Numbered from the stretch's first letter, positions 47,572 to 58,971 are shown. The stretch: 58,971 bases of DNA from Chlorokybus atmophyticus (GCA_009103225.1 RHPI01002161.1:1-58971), one strand, 5' to 3'. Numbers and translations: made by a program. Notes: a model not told the origin generated them from the letters alone.

Positions 47572-49617
47572 TCACTGAGCGGCGTGTCCTCCTCTCCCCG
47601 TAGCTGGCGCGGTGGACGGCGCCGCCCTCCTCGCTCGCCGTATCTCCTTCTTCCTTCGCACGATCTCACTATACAGCTTGTTGCGGTACTCCTGCACGCT
47701 GTACTTGGTGTTATCATCGATGGGGAGCGTGATGGCGTGGTGCATGTTGTTGTTGTTCCCGTTCCCGTTGGCATGGTGGAAGATAGGCTCGTCGGCGTCG
47801 CTGTGGAACGCAGCCACATACTCGTGTCTCAACGCCTCCTCGGCGGTGATGCGCTTGGCGGGGTTGAACACGAGTAGGCGGCGAAGCAAGTCTTCTGCTG
47901 CGGGGGATGCGTTGAGGAAGAGTTCCCGCATGGACTTGCGCGCGGTCTTGGAGGTGTTGTTGGCTGTCAAGGATTCCAACATGGTGCCTGCGAAGGGGCT
48001 CTTGATGGCGTCCACGTCCTCGCGGGAAGGAACGCCGGTCACTTGGAGGATGCGCTCGAGCTGGTTCATCGTCGACGTGCCTGCGTGGACACGCTGTTGA
48101 GTGTGTTGTATGCGCGGGGAGACGTACAGGTGCACACGATCATTATGGTGTACCTGGGAAGATGGGTCGACCGCAGAGCATCTCTCCCAAGATGCAACCC
48201 GACGACCACATGTCCACGCCATACGTGTACCTGGGACCACGCCACGCACACAAGTGACTACTGTGACCTCTGGTGATACCAATGTGTAGTATACTGCCTT
48301 GATACATATGCAATACACACGCGCAAGCACACGCTCAAGCTTACTTGGTGGAGCCGAGTAGGATCTCAGGCGCGCGATACCAGCGCGTGGCCACGTAGTC
48401 CGTTAGCACGGGCGAGGGCCCCGTCTCATTGTTCAGTTGCGAAACCTGCCAATGGGTGGCAGAAGCATACGTTGTGTCACTGACACACGAAGCACACACG
48501 CGCGCATGGGAGGTACTTCTCCCCCTCACCACTCACCGAGCGCGCGAGGCCAAAGTCCGCGACCTTGACTTGGCAGTCCGAATTAAGCAGCAAGTTGGAC
48601 GGCTGCAATGGTGGTGCATGTATGTTGGGTTGTGTTGCTATTGATGGTGATGTGGATCACAGAGTAAGTCAACAAACAAAAGCAGCGCACCTTGATGTCG
48701 CGGTGTAGGAGTTCTGCGGAGTGCATGTATTTGAGGCAGCGGAAGAGCTGGTACATCGTGTACTGCTTGTGAATGTCCTCCAGAATGTTGGCGCGGATCA
48801 CCGCGTGCAGGTCCGTTTCTGCACGGCGGCGAAGGACACGAGTGACATGCGCAGCGGTTGATTCGATCATATGCCTTGCAGCTGTACAGCAAACATCATG
48901 CAGATGTGCACGCCAATGCACACATGCTCACCCATGTGCTCGAAGACGAGGTAGATGTCGCGATCATTATCTGCCTTCAACACGTTCAACAGCCTGGCGA
49001 CCAAAAGGAATATACATGAGTGTCAAGAAGGTGGGCTGCCATGACACTGCACGCAATGGCGGCACGTACTTGATGATGTTCTCATGGTCTCCCATCTCTT
49101 GCAGAAACATTATCTCCCTGAATGTTCGCTGTTCGCGGCAGTACAAGGTTAGACCAACCAGGGTGAATAAAACAACAACGACAACGACAACCACAATAGC
49201 TACAGCAACCTCGGACCTGTGCGTCGGTGGCGTGTTGGAAGGCATCGAAGATCTTCTTGAGCGCCACCGTCTCACCAGTCTTGCGGTCAACCGCTCGCCA
49301 CACAATGCCATATGCCTGATGTCAACCACATTCCCATTTCTCACATGTCAACACGTTTGCAACTACAGCGGGCAGACAGTGTAGTAAGTACAGTTGGAAC
49401 AGTATGGTTACCACCTCTGGCGAGTGAATTATGCCTGTCTGGTCTGTGTGTGAAACTTGACGACATTGTTTGTTATAAAAGTAGATTACTAGCAGTCTCG
49501 TACGATAGAACAATAGCAGCGTACCCCTTTCCCGAGTTTCTGCTGGGCGTCGTACTTGCGGAGTATGTGCTTGTCGATCTCGTCCGTCCCGCCGCTCCCG
49601 CCGCCTCCATGGCTCAT
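47572..49617 (-). CDS. MAPK15: MAP kinase of the ERK7/MAPK15 type with TDY activation loop
   Basis: This Ser/Thr protein kinase belongs to a family that in ciliated eukaryotes works at basal bodies and cilia. Nine exons (49617-49525, 49315-49217, 49128-49070, 48993-48932, 48818-48691, 48602-48537, 48445-48345, 48230-48154 and 48080-47572) join in phase and encode 397 residues. The whole kinase fold is present: [11 protein letters not shown] (Gly loop), TVALKK (Lys), HRDIKPSN (catalytic loop), VADFGLARS (DFG), [20 protein letters not shown] (activation loop to APE) and [17 protein letters not shown]. The long link between DFG and TDY ([12 protein letters not shown]) and the [16 protein letters not shown] wording match ERK7 rather than plant MPKs, yet the dual-phosphorylation motif is TDY instead of the usual TEY. 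The tail after the kinase is short compared with human MAPK15. Confidence 0.88.
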
Positions 49618-49992
49618 CTCACCTATCCCCTCTCAACAACACCTAAACAACTGTGCACACGCTCTCCAGCCTTCCCCAGCTACCTACGCCCGCAGCAAAT
49701 CTCCCCAGCGACCCATCGCCCCTAGCTGAAGCCTTACGTACTCTGCCTCTGTTCTTGTATGCACACAGTTCTTGTTGTCGTTGCCGTTGTGCAAGCGCCG
49801 CCGCACTACCCTACACGACGCCCGCAGGGGGTGCTTAACCTTCTTCCCCTATCGGTCGTACAACATGGAGTGGCGGAGTATGGTGGGCTGAGAGGGGAGC
49901 AGCAGCGTACTCTCCTCCTCCTCCTCCTCCTCCTCCTCGGCCGCCGCCGCCGTTGGTTGCCCCGTCCGTGCTCGTCCCGCCGTGGCCTCTGC

Positions 49993-50034
49993 CACGTGTC
50001 GCGTCGGGTTGGTTGTTGTACGGCTCATCACGTG
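49993..50034 (-). promoter_or_regulatory. Paired CACGTG boxes upstream of the kinase
   Basis: CACGTG cores at 49993-49998 and 50029-50034 lie 380-420 bp upstream of the kinase start codon. Regulatory function is inferred from the motif only. Confidence 0.3.
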
Positions 50035-50425
50035 ACCGCCAGGCGCCCTACAAAACGCCAAACCCCGGGCCAAACCCCGGGCGGGATGGTACAGTTTCGT
50101 ATGATGATCACACCTACCATCACACTAGCATAAGATTTGCGCCCCATCAACTACAACCACTTTTTAACGACGTATACAAAAGAGGGTTGACCAGACGATG
50201 CGTACGAATGGTAACATGCCAGCAAATGCGCGAGAGATTGTAATGAGTCGTAATATATGCCGTTTCGTAATAGTGAATCACATGTTAACATGTATAAACT
50301 TCTACGACTCAACATGTATAGGGTTTTCAGTGGTTCAAATGCAAGCAATAAAGCACCAAGCAACGCACATAACAAACACACTCACAGCAAGCAGCAAGGC
50401 ACAAGATACAGCCTCAATTAAGTAT

Positions 50426-50473
50426 ATAGTCCATGTTCTTACCCCGGTCTTACGGGGTAAAGACATTGACTAT
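50426..50473. repeat. Imperfect 21-bp stem-loop
   Basis: Arms 50426-50446 and 50453-50473 pair at 18 of 21 positions around a 6-base loop. Perfect hairpins also occur at 51986-52010 (10-bp arms) and 52263-52290 (12-bp arms). The imperfect stem is small-RNA-precursor-like but short. Confidence 0.7.
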
Positions 50474-53161
50474 TTATGTGCATTGCCTAATAGAATGCGA
50501 GGTGGCGTAGGGGAAGCGGGTAGGCAAGGTGCAACGCAGCATGGCCAAGCACGCAGCCTTGTGGCAACAACACCATGTATGCGTGCATAACACAATACAG
50601 CGCAGTGCTTCATGTATAGCAAATGTATCCAACATACATAGTACATGCACTTTTATAATAATGTGCATGTAAACCTTATTCTTGTATACATGTAAAGAAA
50701 GAAGATACCAACACTGCGCGGAGAGCGGTTTGACTTGTTGCATACCACGTGTTGATACATCATCAAATTTATGCATTGCATTAATCAATCTAAGTCAATC
50801 CATTAGCTTGTTGCACACCCAAATGATGTCGTGTTGGTACTGGAACAAATTTATGCATCGCATCAATCATTGCAAGCCAATGTGCAACATGTTTATCACA
50901 CACATATAACAATTTTAAGGAATAGTTTATATATATATTGTATGAAATGTTCTTACATTTGCAAGACATTGCTACAATTGTATTCCGTACAATCAACCTG
51001 TAGTATGTTGCGGGGGGTCACGTGTACACTCACTTCCGTAAGTTCTGCTGAAAAATCACCCCTTGGTTGAAAACTATAATTTACACAAAGTGTGAAGTAC
51101 GCGATGACTTTGATTTATGAGATCTACTGTGACAGGTTTCATTGCTGATGCATGTTTCATTGAAGGTGGGGGGGGGGGGGGGGNGCAACCAGGAGGCCGA
51201 CATTGTTGCGCTGGCATGCAGGTGTTGTGCCGCATCACAAACGCGCAATGACTCACGGCAGTGTATTGATATGAGAATGTGTGCGACATGTTCACACGTT
51301 CACACTCGCACGCAGACTGCTGGCAAGCCTCGCGCTGCTGCAACCAGGCCGAGAGGCCGTCTTCAACTATGACGGAGGCGTACCAAAAGTCAACGAGAAA
51401 CTCCTGGACAAACACCCTCAGGTCCGAATTCAGATGCACGCACGCCCCCCCCCCACCCCCACCCCACCCCAAAAAAAGGGTCTGACACATTGCAACCAGA
51501 CTAACAACCAACACTTACGCGCTTTGCTCATTGATGCATCATACTCAAGATGTAATGTTTACAATAATAATAAAGTAACTTGAGGTCACCCCTCCTTATT
51601 AAAATGCATCTACAAGCAACATCAATGTAGCAAACTTGCATACATGCGGTACCCGTACTCACTACCCGTATTGAATGGCTCCGTAGCACTCTTAAGCACA
51701 CATAATAATGCCATTATCACATTGTAATACATATTGGAAAGCATGTGCGCAGCTTGGCTTTCGCTTGTCACGCATTACTGTGCAGTGTGCATTTGTCACT
51801 AAGCTCTTCAACATGCAGGATTTTTAACTTGCAAGTGATACGGAAAAGATTTCGCACTATGTAGTGACTCATCCTATGTAGTCGGACTATATAGGATACA
51901 CACAAAGGTGATGACTATACCGTTGATGCTGATGAATGAAATCAATGCTCGTTGCTATATACAACAACGCTAAAAGGCATTGGATACATGTGTCGCATTA
52001 CGACACATGTGTACAATGCCTGTCAGGCATGCAGACGCCAATGCAAAAGGCCTACCTGCAAGATATCGCTTTGCACTATGTTTTTGCAAAATTGAAGATG
52101 TTATCAAGAACTACAATTGCTAATAACAAATCAAGCACTTGTAACTTGTAACTTAACTTGAGTTCGCAAGTAATATGCTTTATCATTTGGTCACATCAAG
52201 AGATGTGTATACTAGTAACGGAAGCGTTTGAAAAGACCTGTCATGCAGTCATTGACATAACATAATGTGCAAGCGTGGGCTTGCACATTACTATTTGCAG
52301 TTCATAATGATAGCGATGTTTGTTCACCGTGATAAACATTGAGCTTGCACTACATAAACATATCCATTACAGCAGTGCGATACACTGTAATTCGAGGCCA
52401 GGAATCTCTCCGAGGAACCCGCTCCCTCGGGAACGGCCGTTTGGGAGACCTGGACTGCCGTTAGTGCGTTTTGGATGAGCCTGCGTGAACTTCCCTTCGC
52501 CTGTGGACGCATTGGCCAAAGTGCAGGCGGCGGCGGCGGCGGCCTGTGGCCTTGGGAGGGTTCTTATCGCTGGCGTCCTGTGTTTATCCTGCCTGTCTGA
52601 CTCCGTTGTGTTCATGGCTTCATGCTAAGAGCTCGCCAGATATTTGACACAGTGAGTGACACAGTGAGTGCCGTTAGCCACGGGACACAGCAAGCACTGC
52701 CCCCCGTCATTGCTCAGTGTGGAACTCAGGAGACAAAGGAGAGAGCATTGGTGTTTGGACATGACTGTGTGCGTTTGTTGTCGCTCGTGCAGCGGCTCCG
52801 CTACTACAAACTCATGCTCAGTTTAGTTGTGCTGCATGCCGCCTGCATGCTGCCTTGAGGTGCGGGCTGTCCATGATCACCAATCCCGATGCATGTTTGT
52901 CGCGTATTTCACACACTACCCAGCAGTAGCACTATGTACCAGCGCGTATAGCTGCACAGTCACTCGCACAGGAACAGGCCTTGCACAACCATTCTTGCAT
53001 GTGCAGTGCGTGCGCATCGCACCTTAGTGTTGATTGACCGGGTGTTGTGCACACCGCAGTAGCGCCGCAACTCGGTAAGCCAATACGCATGTAACAGCGA
53101 CGACAACGCACAACGCTGGTTGGTTGATGAAGGCGCAACCCCACCCAACCGCCCACTCTCC

Positions 53162-54489
53162 ATGCTTCTTCCCCACCGCACTCACCCTGCCCACCCTCCC
53201 CTCTGGCTCCTCCTCCTCCTCCTCCTCCTTGTCGTTGTCCTTCTCGCCGGCGTCCCCAACGCATACGCGGGCCGCCTACCGAGGAGGCCGCAGCTGCTGG
53301 CAGAGAGTGGTGATGGCGATGGTGATGATGCGGGTGAGCAGGTGTTGAGCAGGACTGCGGGGGGCGTGTTGTGCTATGAAGGCCGCGCGGTGCCCAACCT
53401 CTTCCTCATAGGCGGGCAGAAGTGTGGGTCCACCACCCTCTGGGGCTATGTCGTCAGGTGTGTATGTGTGTATGTGCACTTGAAACTAGTATTGCTACTG
53501 GTTATATTGACACGCTTGTGCGTGTGCTTCCGCAGTTGGGAGTTTGGCAAGGGAGAGGTGAGCCCTGTTGCACAAGATTATGCGTAGCAAGACCCGAAAT
53601 TATGCATAACAAACCAAAGCCAGCACTGCTTTGTTGAGGGTGCAGGTGTGTCCCTGTATGCTGAATGTGTGTGCACTGCGGATCATGAAGCAGGTGTTCA
53701 AGTATACGAAAGAGATTCATTTTGCAGACCAGCCATTGCTGCCGCGCACCACGCCGGAGTGGTTAGCTGCATATTCAGAGCACTTCCCCGAGTGCTCGGA
53801 CCGCCGCCTCTCTGATGAGGTGAGAAATGACTTTCACTGATGAATGCCATTGCAATCACATTCTCAATTGCGACATTATGAAATCGCGTGCACACACGCA
53901 CGCAAGCACGCACGCGCCTGCCCGTGAGTGCCTGCCTGCATGTGCCCAGGCACGCACATACATGCAGCAAGCACGCGGTTACACACGGGCACGCCCGCAC
54001 GGACACGCTCGCGCCCACACACGTCTGCATGGCTGCACACACATGCATTCATGCGCATGCCCGCATGCAAGCACACGTCTGCATGGCTGCATACACACGG
54101 GCGCACACACACGCACCCATGTGCATGCTCTCACTTGCGCATGCGACTGACTGCACGCACAACATACCCATACCCACGCCCCTGCAGAGCGTGCGTTACG
54201 TGATGGACAGCACCCCTGCGTACGTGCGCACGCTGAGCGCGGCGCTTCAGATCGGTCGTCACTACGCCCGCCACGGGCTTACCGCAGGTCTCAAGTTCAT
54301 GGTCTCCCTGCGCGACCCCGTCGAACGCACACTCTCGTGGTTTGGACACATCGGCCGACTGCAGGAGAAGATACCGTGTGATGTCACGTTTGACATGTGG
54401 GCCCGAGAGGCCGTGGTGCAGGCGCGCAACTGCATGGACGCACACCAAAACCTCCCCAAAGCACGGGTATGCAACTCATGCCGTAACTC

Positions 54490-54526
<37 letters not shown>

Positions 54527-55081
54527 TGCGTGGGCAGGAAATCTTATGACTGTGTGCAGGTGTATGAGGAGTGTCGGCCATCTGCTCTGTTAGACTCATG
54601 GTACGCCATTCAGTTGGACCCGTGGTGGAGGCTCTTCCCACCTCAGAGGCAATTCCTCGTTGTGGACTTTAACAAGTTGGTGCACGAGCGCGACGCCACC
54701 ATCGTGCGCGTGCTCGACTTCCTCGGGATCGACTACAATCTCCCGCTCCCCGCCACTATTGTGCACAAGAAGCCCACATCCGAGCTCGGCATATGCGCAG
54801 AGCATCCCGCCCCAAGCATGTCCAACGATACACATGCCATGTTGGTGGAGTTCTTTCGACCGCTCAATGAGCAACTGAAGGTGTTGTTCGAGCGGTATGG
54901 CGTGAGAGAGTGGTTGCCGATGTTTGTGACGGGAGAGGGTGGAGGTGATGTGGAGGAGGAGGATGCGATGGATGCGAATGATGATGGCGAGTTGGAAGAT
55001 GATTGGGAGCTTGATGAGGAGGATGTTGATGACGTTGCTGGTAGGTATACGTATAAAGGTGATGAGGACTATGATAGGTAA
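53162..55081 (+). CDS. Golgi carbohydrate sulfotransferase (heparan-sulfate-type fold)
   Basis: The enzyme would transfer sulfate from PAPS to a glycan in the Golgi lumen. Five exons, 53162-53457, 53536-53557, 53694-53819, 54188-54466 and 54560-55081, join in phase and encode 414 residues. The ATG at 53162 gives a type II signal anchor (WLLLLLLLLVVVLLAGV). The fold signatures are FLIGGQKCGSTTLWGYV (5'-phosphosulfate loop), KEIHFADQ, YVMDSTPAYV, KFMVSLRDPVERTLSWFGHI (3'-phosphate site) and QFLVVDFNKLV. The C-terminus after about residue 350 is a long acidic tail (LDEEDVDDVAGRY). The introns hold a CACG-rich tract (about 53885-54130) and a CAA microsatellite. The acceptor glycan cannot be told; sulfated wall or scale polysaccharides are plausible in algae. 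Confidence 0.85.
54489..54526. repeat. CAA trinucleotide microsatellite in an intron
   Basis: Roughly twelve CAA/ACA units lie in intron 4 of the sulfotransferase gene. Confidence 0.95.
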
Positions 55082-55903
55082 CACGCATTCCAGTGTATTA
55101 ACCAATTGCAATACAAAGTGACGCTTGCACCATTGTTCAATGTACTAGCTTAATTTTTGTCATGCAAGTATGTGTAATGTGATAACTGTCATCACTTCAC
55201 GCATATGGTCTATAACATTGTATGACACCGTAGTGCAACTTTGTCAATGGGATCAATGGGATTTGGCCACAGGCATTGCAGCAAAAGCAGCTATCATGTG
55301 GCAACATTACCTACAGGTCCCATACAAGGTAAGTCATTGACAAACATGCATCGCATACACAAGTAGTGCAGATAGGACAAGACAAGCAGCACTAATATAG
55401 TACAGCCGTGGTAGTAGCTCGCAAGCAACCAACCAACTTGTAAACTATAATGCGCCAAGGTTAGCCCGAGGCTTCAAGCTATTTATACCATTTTTATAAG
55501 TTAAAACAATGGTATATACATTAGATGATGCATGTTAGCTACTCAACAAGCAATTAAGCACACAAGCATGGGTAGATGCCTTGACAAATGTGACCGGGGG
55601 GTATAGCTCTACACTTCATCCTTAACCACAACCCACTATCTTATGTGCATCCATGTGTGGCGCTCGTGTCACATGTGCGCAACTATGCCCTGCCCGGCGG
55701 CCTATAGTCGCCTAACCCATGCATGCCTCTGTACTGGTGTATACAGAACTCTGCAGCACGTTGCAGCATGTTGCAGCACCTTGTGTATATTGGGTAGGCA
55801 CCTACGTAAACAGAGTAGTTTGTGTGTGTAGGCAGAGAAGTTTGCGTGGCACTGGCAGCCCGCCACCAAGGGCCTCCTCCCTTAAGAGGGGAGGGGAGGG
55901 GGN
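55082..55903. other. Interval ending at an ambiguous base
   Basis: No exon was found between the sulfotransferase and the GARP exon. A GGGGA run ends in N at 55903, immediately before coding sequence, so sequence may be missing here. Confidence 0.55.
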
Positions 55904-56248
55904 CTTATGAATGTGGACGGGTTGACACGCGAGAATGTGGCAAGCCATCTTCAGAAGTATCGCTTGTACCTGAAACGAATGCAAGGTAAGCAGCACATGT
56001 ATGTCGTCGTATTTCTGTCGGGAGGGTTGTGCCATGCTATTATATCAGCATTGAAGTGCTCTTTGGCGGTCATTGTGTAGCAGTTAGCAGGCCAAGGTTT
56101 GCGTGCATTCCGCGATAACAGCAGCACTGACCTGTGGCTCTGTTCTGCAGACTCCGAGTCCATGCCAAGCAGTGCCAGTGCAAACCCTGTGCAAGATGGC
56201 CATGTGGTCGGTGGTTTCTCTAACCGGCAACATATAAGCGCGAATTAG
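55904..56248 (+). CDS. 3' part of a GARP (LUX/PCL1 or type-B ARR-like) transcription factor
   Basis: Exon 55904-55985 encodes [20 protein letters not shown] followed by LYLKRMQ, the second half of the plant GARP/Myb-like DNA-binding domain, including the SHLQKYR recognition-helix signature. A GTAAGC donor follows. The next exon, 56151-56248, joins in phase (adding [10 protein letters not shown]) and ends ISAN-stop. In land plants an intron commonly splits this domain right before LMNV, so the first base after N is probably an exon start. The first half of the domain (the region with the conserved Trp and Pro-rich helix 1) is absent upstream, and the N at 55903 suggests a collapsed gap or misjoin. 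The wording [19 protein letters not shown] is closest to LUX/PCL1, the clock component, but type-B response regulators are similar. Confidence 0.85.
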
Positions 56249-57299
56249 TTGGTAGTAGGCTCTCGAGCACAATGCGTCTTTTGCACCTGTAGCCTGTGGG
56301 CAAGGCCAAACAGCGCGGTGTATCATATGCATGCTCTCTGGATGGCGGCATGCTTGCGAGACTGAAGGGGGGGGGCAAACGTAGCTCAATTGCAGTTGTT
56401 AGTGGCTTGGGTCAGCCCTGTTATGTTGCTGTTGTTGCTCTTTTACAATCTTCTTGTAACCACTTACATAATATTATGTCGATGTACTGTTGCTTCACAG
56501 AGCTTTACTATGTGCACATGTAAAAAGTAACCGTATGTAATCGTGAAGCACATTAACACTTATTAAGAAAAGTATTGGCCTGTTACTCGGTAGGCAGCTA
56601 CGCATGATAGCATATGAGCTATATTTGAGTGAAATTGGCTCACATTTATAGATATATACAGCGAAGGATGCCCTTGGATGAAATCTAAATGTTGATTGAT
56701 GCGTGGCCTGATCAACATGATATGCGCGCTAGGATCGGCAAAGCATACGATGCTCATGTGGACACAGTATGTTATCATGCTATAATAGTCAATGTGACGC
56801 TCGTAGTGTGGTTAGCAGCATTGCGGACGGTAATGTAAATGTCAAGGGCCGGAGGCAAACGTGCATTTGGGTGCGCAATTGCATCAAGCAAGCATTGCAA
56901 TTGTGAATGCTTTTCTTGCCAGGGGCTAGCGAGCGTAATTAGAGCACTTGAGCAACCAAGCTATCAGCCCCTGCTTTGCATTGCAAGGCGAATGGACAGC
57001 TCTAGCCGTGTGCTCCAATTGTTGCTTAATGCGCACATCATGCATGGCGATGCTTGTTGTTATAAATAGTATACGAGCCTTAACCATCAGCAAACTCATA
57101 TTTATAATACGTGTCACCATCATGAATGGCTATTGTGCCACACATTCAATTAAATTGAGTACTCAATCACTGAGTGCAAACGGATAGCAGCTATGCAAGT
57201 GCTGGTGCTGTGCATCATGTTGTAGCCTATGGTGTTGCTTACGCTGTGGCATCAACACTTATACACATGACAACTTAAGATATGTGGCAAAACAAGGCT
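56249..57299. other. Gene-free interval
   Basis: No coding block, RNA gene or mobile element is recognised. Confidence 0.5.
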
Positions 57300-58971
57300 G
57301 CTTGCGAGTGTAAGTATAAGCAGAGGTCGCCTTGAGCTTTATCGGCCGGTAAAGGCTTACCATGCGGTTGTAACGGGGGCCGTTTTTCTTGATTTGTTAA
57401 GTGCTTCACTCGGTGAATCCGACCGTAGTTGACTCACAAGGACTTAGCGTAATTGAATTCAAGCTAAGTGTTTACACTTGGCGATTCTCGGAATTGCGAC
57501 TTCGCGAAATCCGAGAATCGGCCAATACTTCACTGACCAATTTAACTTTGGTTTACGTAATTCACTTGGTGAACTATCACTCGAATTTTGCGAAGGGCTT
57601 ACGCCCTTAAAATTCCCAAGTGCGGGAGGGCGCTTTGCCACCTGAGAGTGTCGGCGGCAACGGAGATAAAGAACCCTACCCAAGTTCCAATTATCTCCCC
57701 AACCCCATTGAATTCGACTTATTGGGCGCGTATTCGCGTCTCCACAAGTTCGCATATGTTTTAAAAATGGCTAATTTCTACCGCGGGCATGGGAAGCTAG
57801 CTAAATTATCGCTAGCATGCGCCGATGAAATGCTAGCCAATGCCTTGAAGATTTTCGCGACAATCTGCTTAATGGGGAAATTTAAGATACCAGCGACTTC
57901 GCTAAATCCTCCCCGCCTAGAGTCTTACGGGTATCCCCCTCCGAATAGATCATGTGCTAGGGTCAATTCGGTTCCGACCTATGTGACTGTTGTAGCGCTA
58001 ACCTCATACCTCGGCTTCCCATCACCGCAAGATTCAAGTCCCTTAAGATCTCGGAACCCAAGTAGTAATTTCGTTTGACACTTATTACTACCATTCAAGT
58101 CCCAACTTAGGCCTTGGTCTAATCTGCCGTATCTTTGCGGACAGAGCATCTACCTCACCTCATCAATTTTCAAACGACATAATTGGCACGCAGAAGGTTG
58201 CTCTCAAGTGCAGATGCTACAGATCATCCACTCACGCAGAGAACCATCTATCCATGCCAAGTACTATTTTAGTACTGGCTAGCGTAAGGATTGGCTGCGT
58301 CTATAGAAGGTCTCCACTTTTAACTCTGTCCTGTACAAGCCGGTCCTTGCTCACCCTAATCTGTAGTACCGTACGTAAGGTGACCTTCTCAAGCAGCAGT
58401 CGTCATATCCGTGCGACTTCACGAGCCGACGAAAGCTTAATAGTAATTCAACTAAGGAGTTGATCCTCCAATCGTGGGTTTGCAAATGCAAGCTGCTGCT
58501 TCTCGCGACATCACGGCCAAGTTATTAAATGCCCACTGCAACACTCGAAGCATACTATGGCGTACAAACTACCAAGTAGTTTGTTCGAGCAATGAACTAC
58601 TATTGCGATGGTATTGTCTTGGGTTTATATTATTTGCGGTACATGAACCTTCGTAATTTTGTAATGAGACACGTCGGAGTAAGGCCCCACTTCTAATCCC
58701 AGCAGTAGTACTTGCTACGAGTAATTACCAAGTGTTCATCCATTCAAGTGCTTCTCTCACATTCATTACTTCGGTCTAACCGTCTTTCGTTTTTGGCTAA
58801 CTAGTCGAACTCAATGTGTTGGCTGCTTACAACAATGCTTGCTTAAACATTTATGTCGTATCATGGGTTAGTGGTAGCAGGGCGGACCCCGCTGTATAAG
58901 TTATTTATTCCTTAAACGGCTTCTGTCGTCATACGAGCTCGCGTGTGACGTTTTCGTTTGTGTGTGTGGGG
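57300..58971. other. Compositionally distinct, hairpin-rich segment, possibly organelle-derived
   Basis: From about 57.3 kb the CA/TG-rich, CATGCA-rich character of the window is replaced by sequence full of short stem-loops: 57482-57520 (around CGATTCTCGGA), 57583-57615 (GAATTTT and AAGGGC arms), 58256-58279 (GCCAAGTACTA) and 58566-58582 (AAACTAC/GTAGTTT). One frame at 57620-58078 is open for 152 codons, but its product matches nothing that I know. Such dispersed palindromes are common in algal organelle genomes, so a nuclear insertion of mitochondrial or plastid DNA, or a chimeric contig end, is a reasonable reading. No rRNA, tRNA or organelle protein could be confirmed. Confidence 0.4.

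Larger units (their letters stand above)
49618..53161. other. Mostly gene-free interval
   Basis: Positions 49640-50100 are the GC-rich 5' flank of the kinase. Positions 50150-52330 are AT-richer. A poly-G run ends in an ambiguous base at 51184. An exon-like stretch at about 51320-51420 reads LLASLALLQPGREAVFNYDG followed by a GT, and a minus-strand Ala/Gly-rich frame lies at 52367-52615; neither matches a family that I recognise. Several hairpins (50426-50473, 51986-52010, 52263-52290) are present. Confidence 0.5.

Noticed and set aside
53885-54130. An open frame through the CACG-rich tract joining sulfotransferase exons 3 and 4.
   Set aside because: Good GT and AG sites flank it, and the translation is repetitive His/Thr/Arg, so it is an intron.
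58395-58442. Stem-loop reminiscent of group II intron domain V or of an rRNA helix.
   Set aside because: The catalytic triad spacing and loop do not fit domain V, and no intron boundaries or reverse transcriptase are visible.
58450-58480. On the minus strand GGATCAACTCCTT resembles the 3' end of small-subunit rRNA.
   Set aside because: The sequence on either side does not match the conserved decoding-site region, and the match is part of a local near-palindrome.

Overview
This is nuclear DNA from a eukaryotic green-lineage organism, most likely a streptophyte alga. Genes are split by short GT-AG introns. The window carries a cellulose-synthase-like D (CSLD) gene with an N-terminal RING-type zinc finger, a GARP transcription-factor exon of the plant LUX/PCL1 type, a gene with a transit-peptide-like leader, an ERK7/MAPK15-like kinase (a family tied to cilia, so a lineage with flagellate cells is plausible) and interstitial TTAGGG-type telomeric repeats. 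I cannot name the species. Exon joins are my own splice-site readings. For nine genes every internal junction I propose keeps phase, but none is checked against transcripts. Layout: (1) 1-9.1 kb looks like a large transposon-derived block. It has a Plavaka/KDZ-like DDE transposase on the plus strand and, convergent to it, a Tudor-like/C5-cytosine DNA methyltransferase, a RING-finger protein and an OTU-protease-like protein, with palindromes at 4.5 kb and 9 kb. (2) 9.3-12.3 kb has an uncharacterised multi-exon gene, a minisatellite with a telomeric insertion, and a two-exon acidic gene tail. (3) 13.8-17.8 kb holds the decayed remains of a gene ending in a concanavalin-A-like (DUF1349-like) domain, plus microsatellites and two perfect hairpins. 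(4) 20.9-22.8 kb has an uncharacterised seven-exon gene with telomeric repeats in an intron. (5) 23.6-27.6 kb is the CSLD gene. (6) 28-35 kb is a diverged direct duplication. One copy is split by a 3.5-kb pogo/Tigger-like transposon, and the other copy preserves the empty TA target site. (7) 37.5-42.3 kb is a 13-exon membrane-anchored glycosyltransferase that reads as a GT4 domain followed by a degenerate GT2-like half. (8) 45-46 kb is a small putative plastid membrane protein. (9) 47.6-49.6 kb is the MAPK15-like kinase with a TDY activation loop. (10) 53.2-55.1 kb is a carbohydrate-sulfotransferase-like gene. (11) 55.9-56.2 kb is the 3' part of a GARP gene, cut at an ambiguous base. (12) From about 57.3 kb to the end the DNA changes character, is full of short hairpins, and may be organelle-derived or otherwise foreign. 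The CSLD enzyme, the GT4-type transferase and the sulfotransferase would all act in the secretory pathway or cell surface and could contribute to cell-wall or matrix glycans. Their proximity is not evidence of a cluster, because mobile and repetitive DNA separates them.
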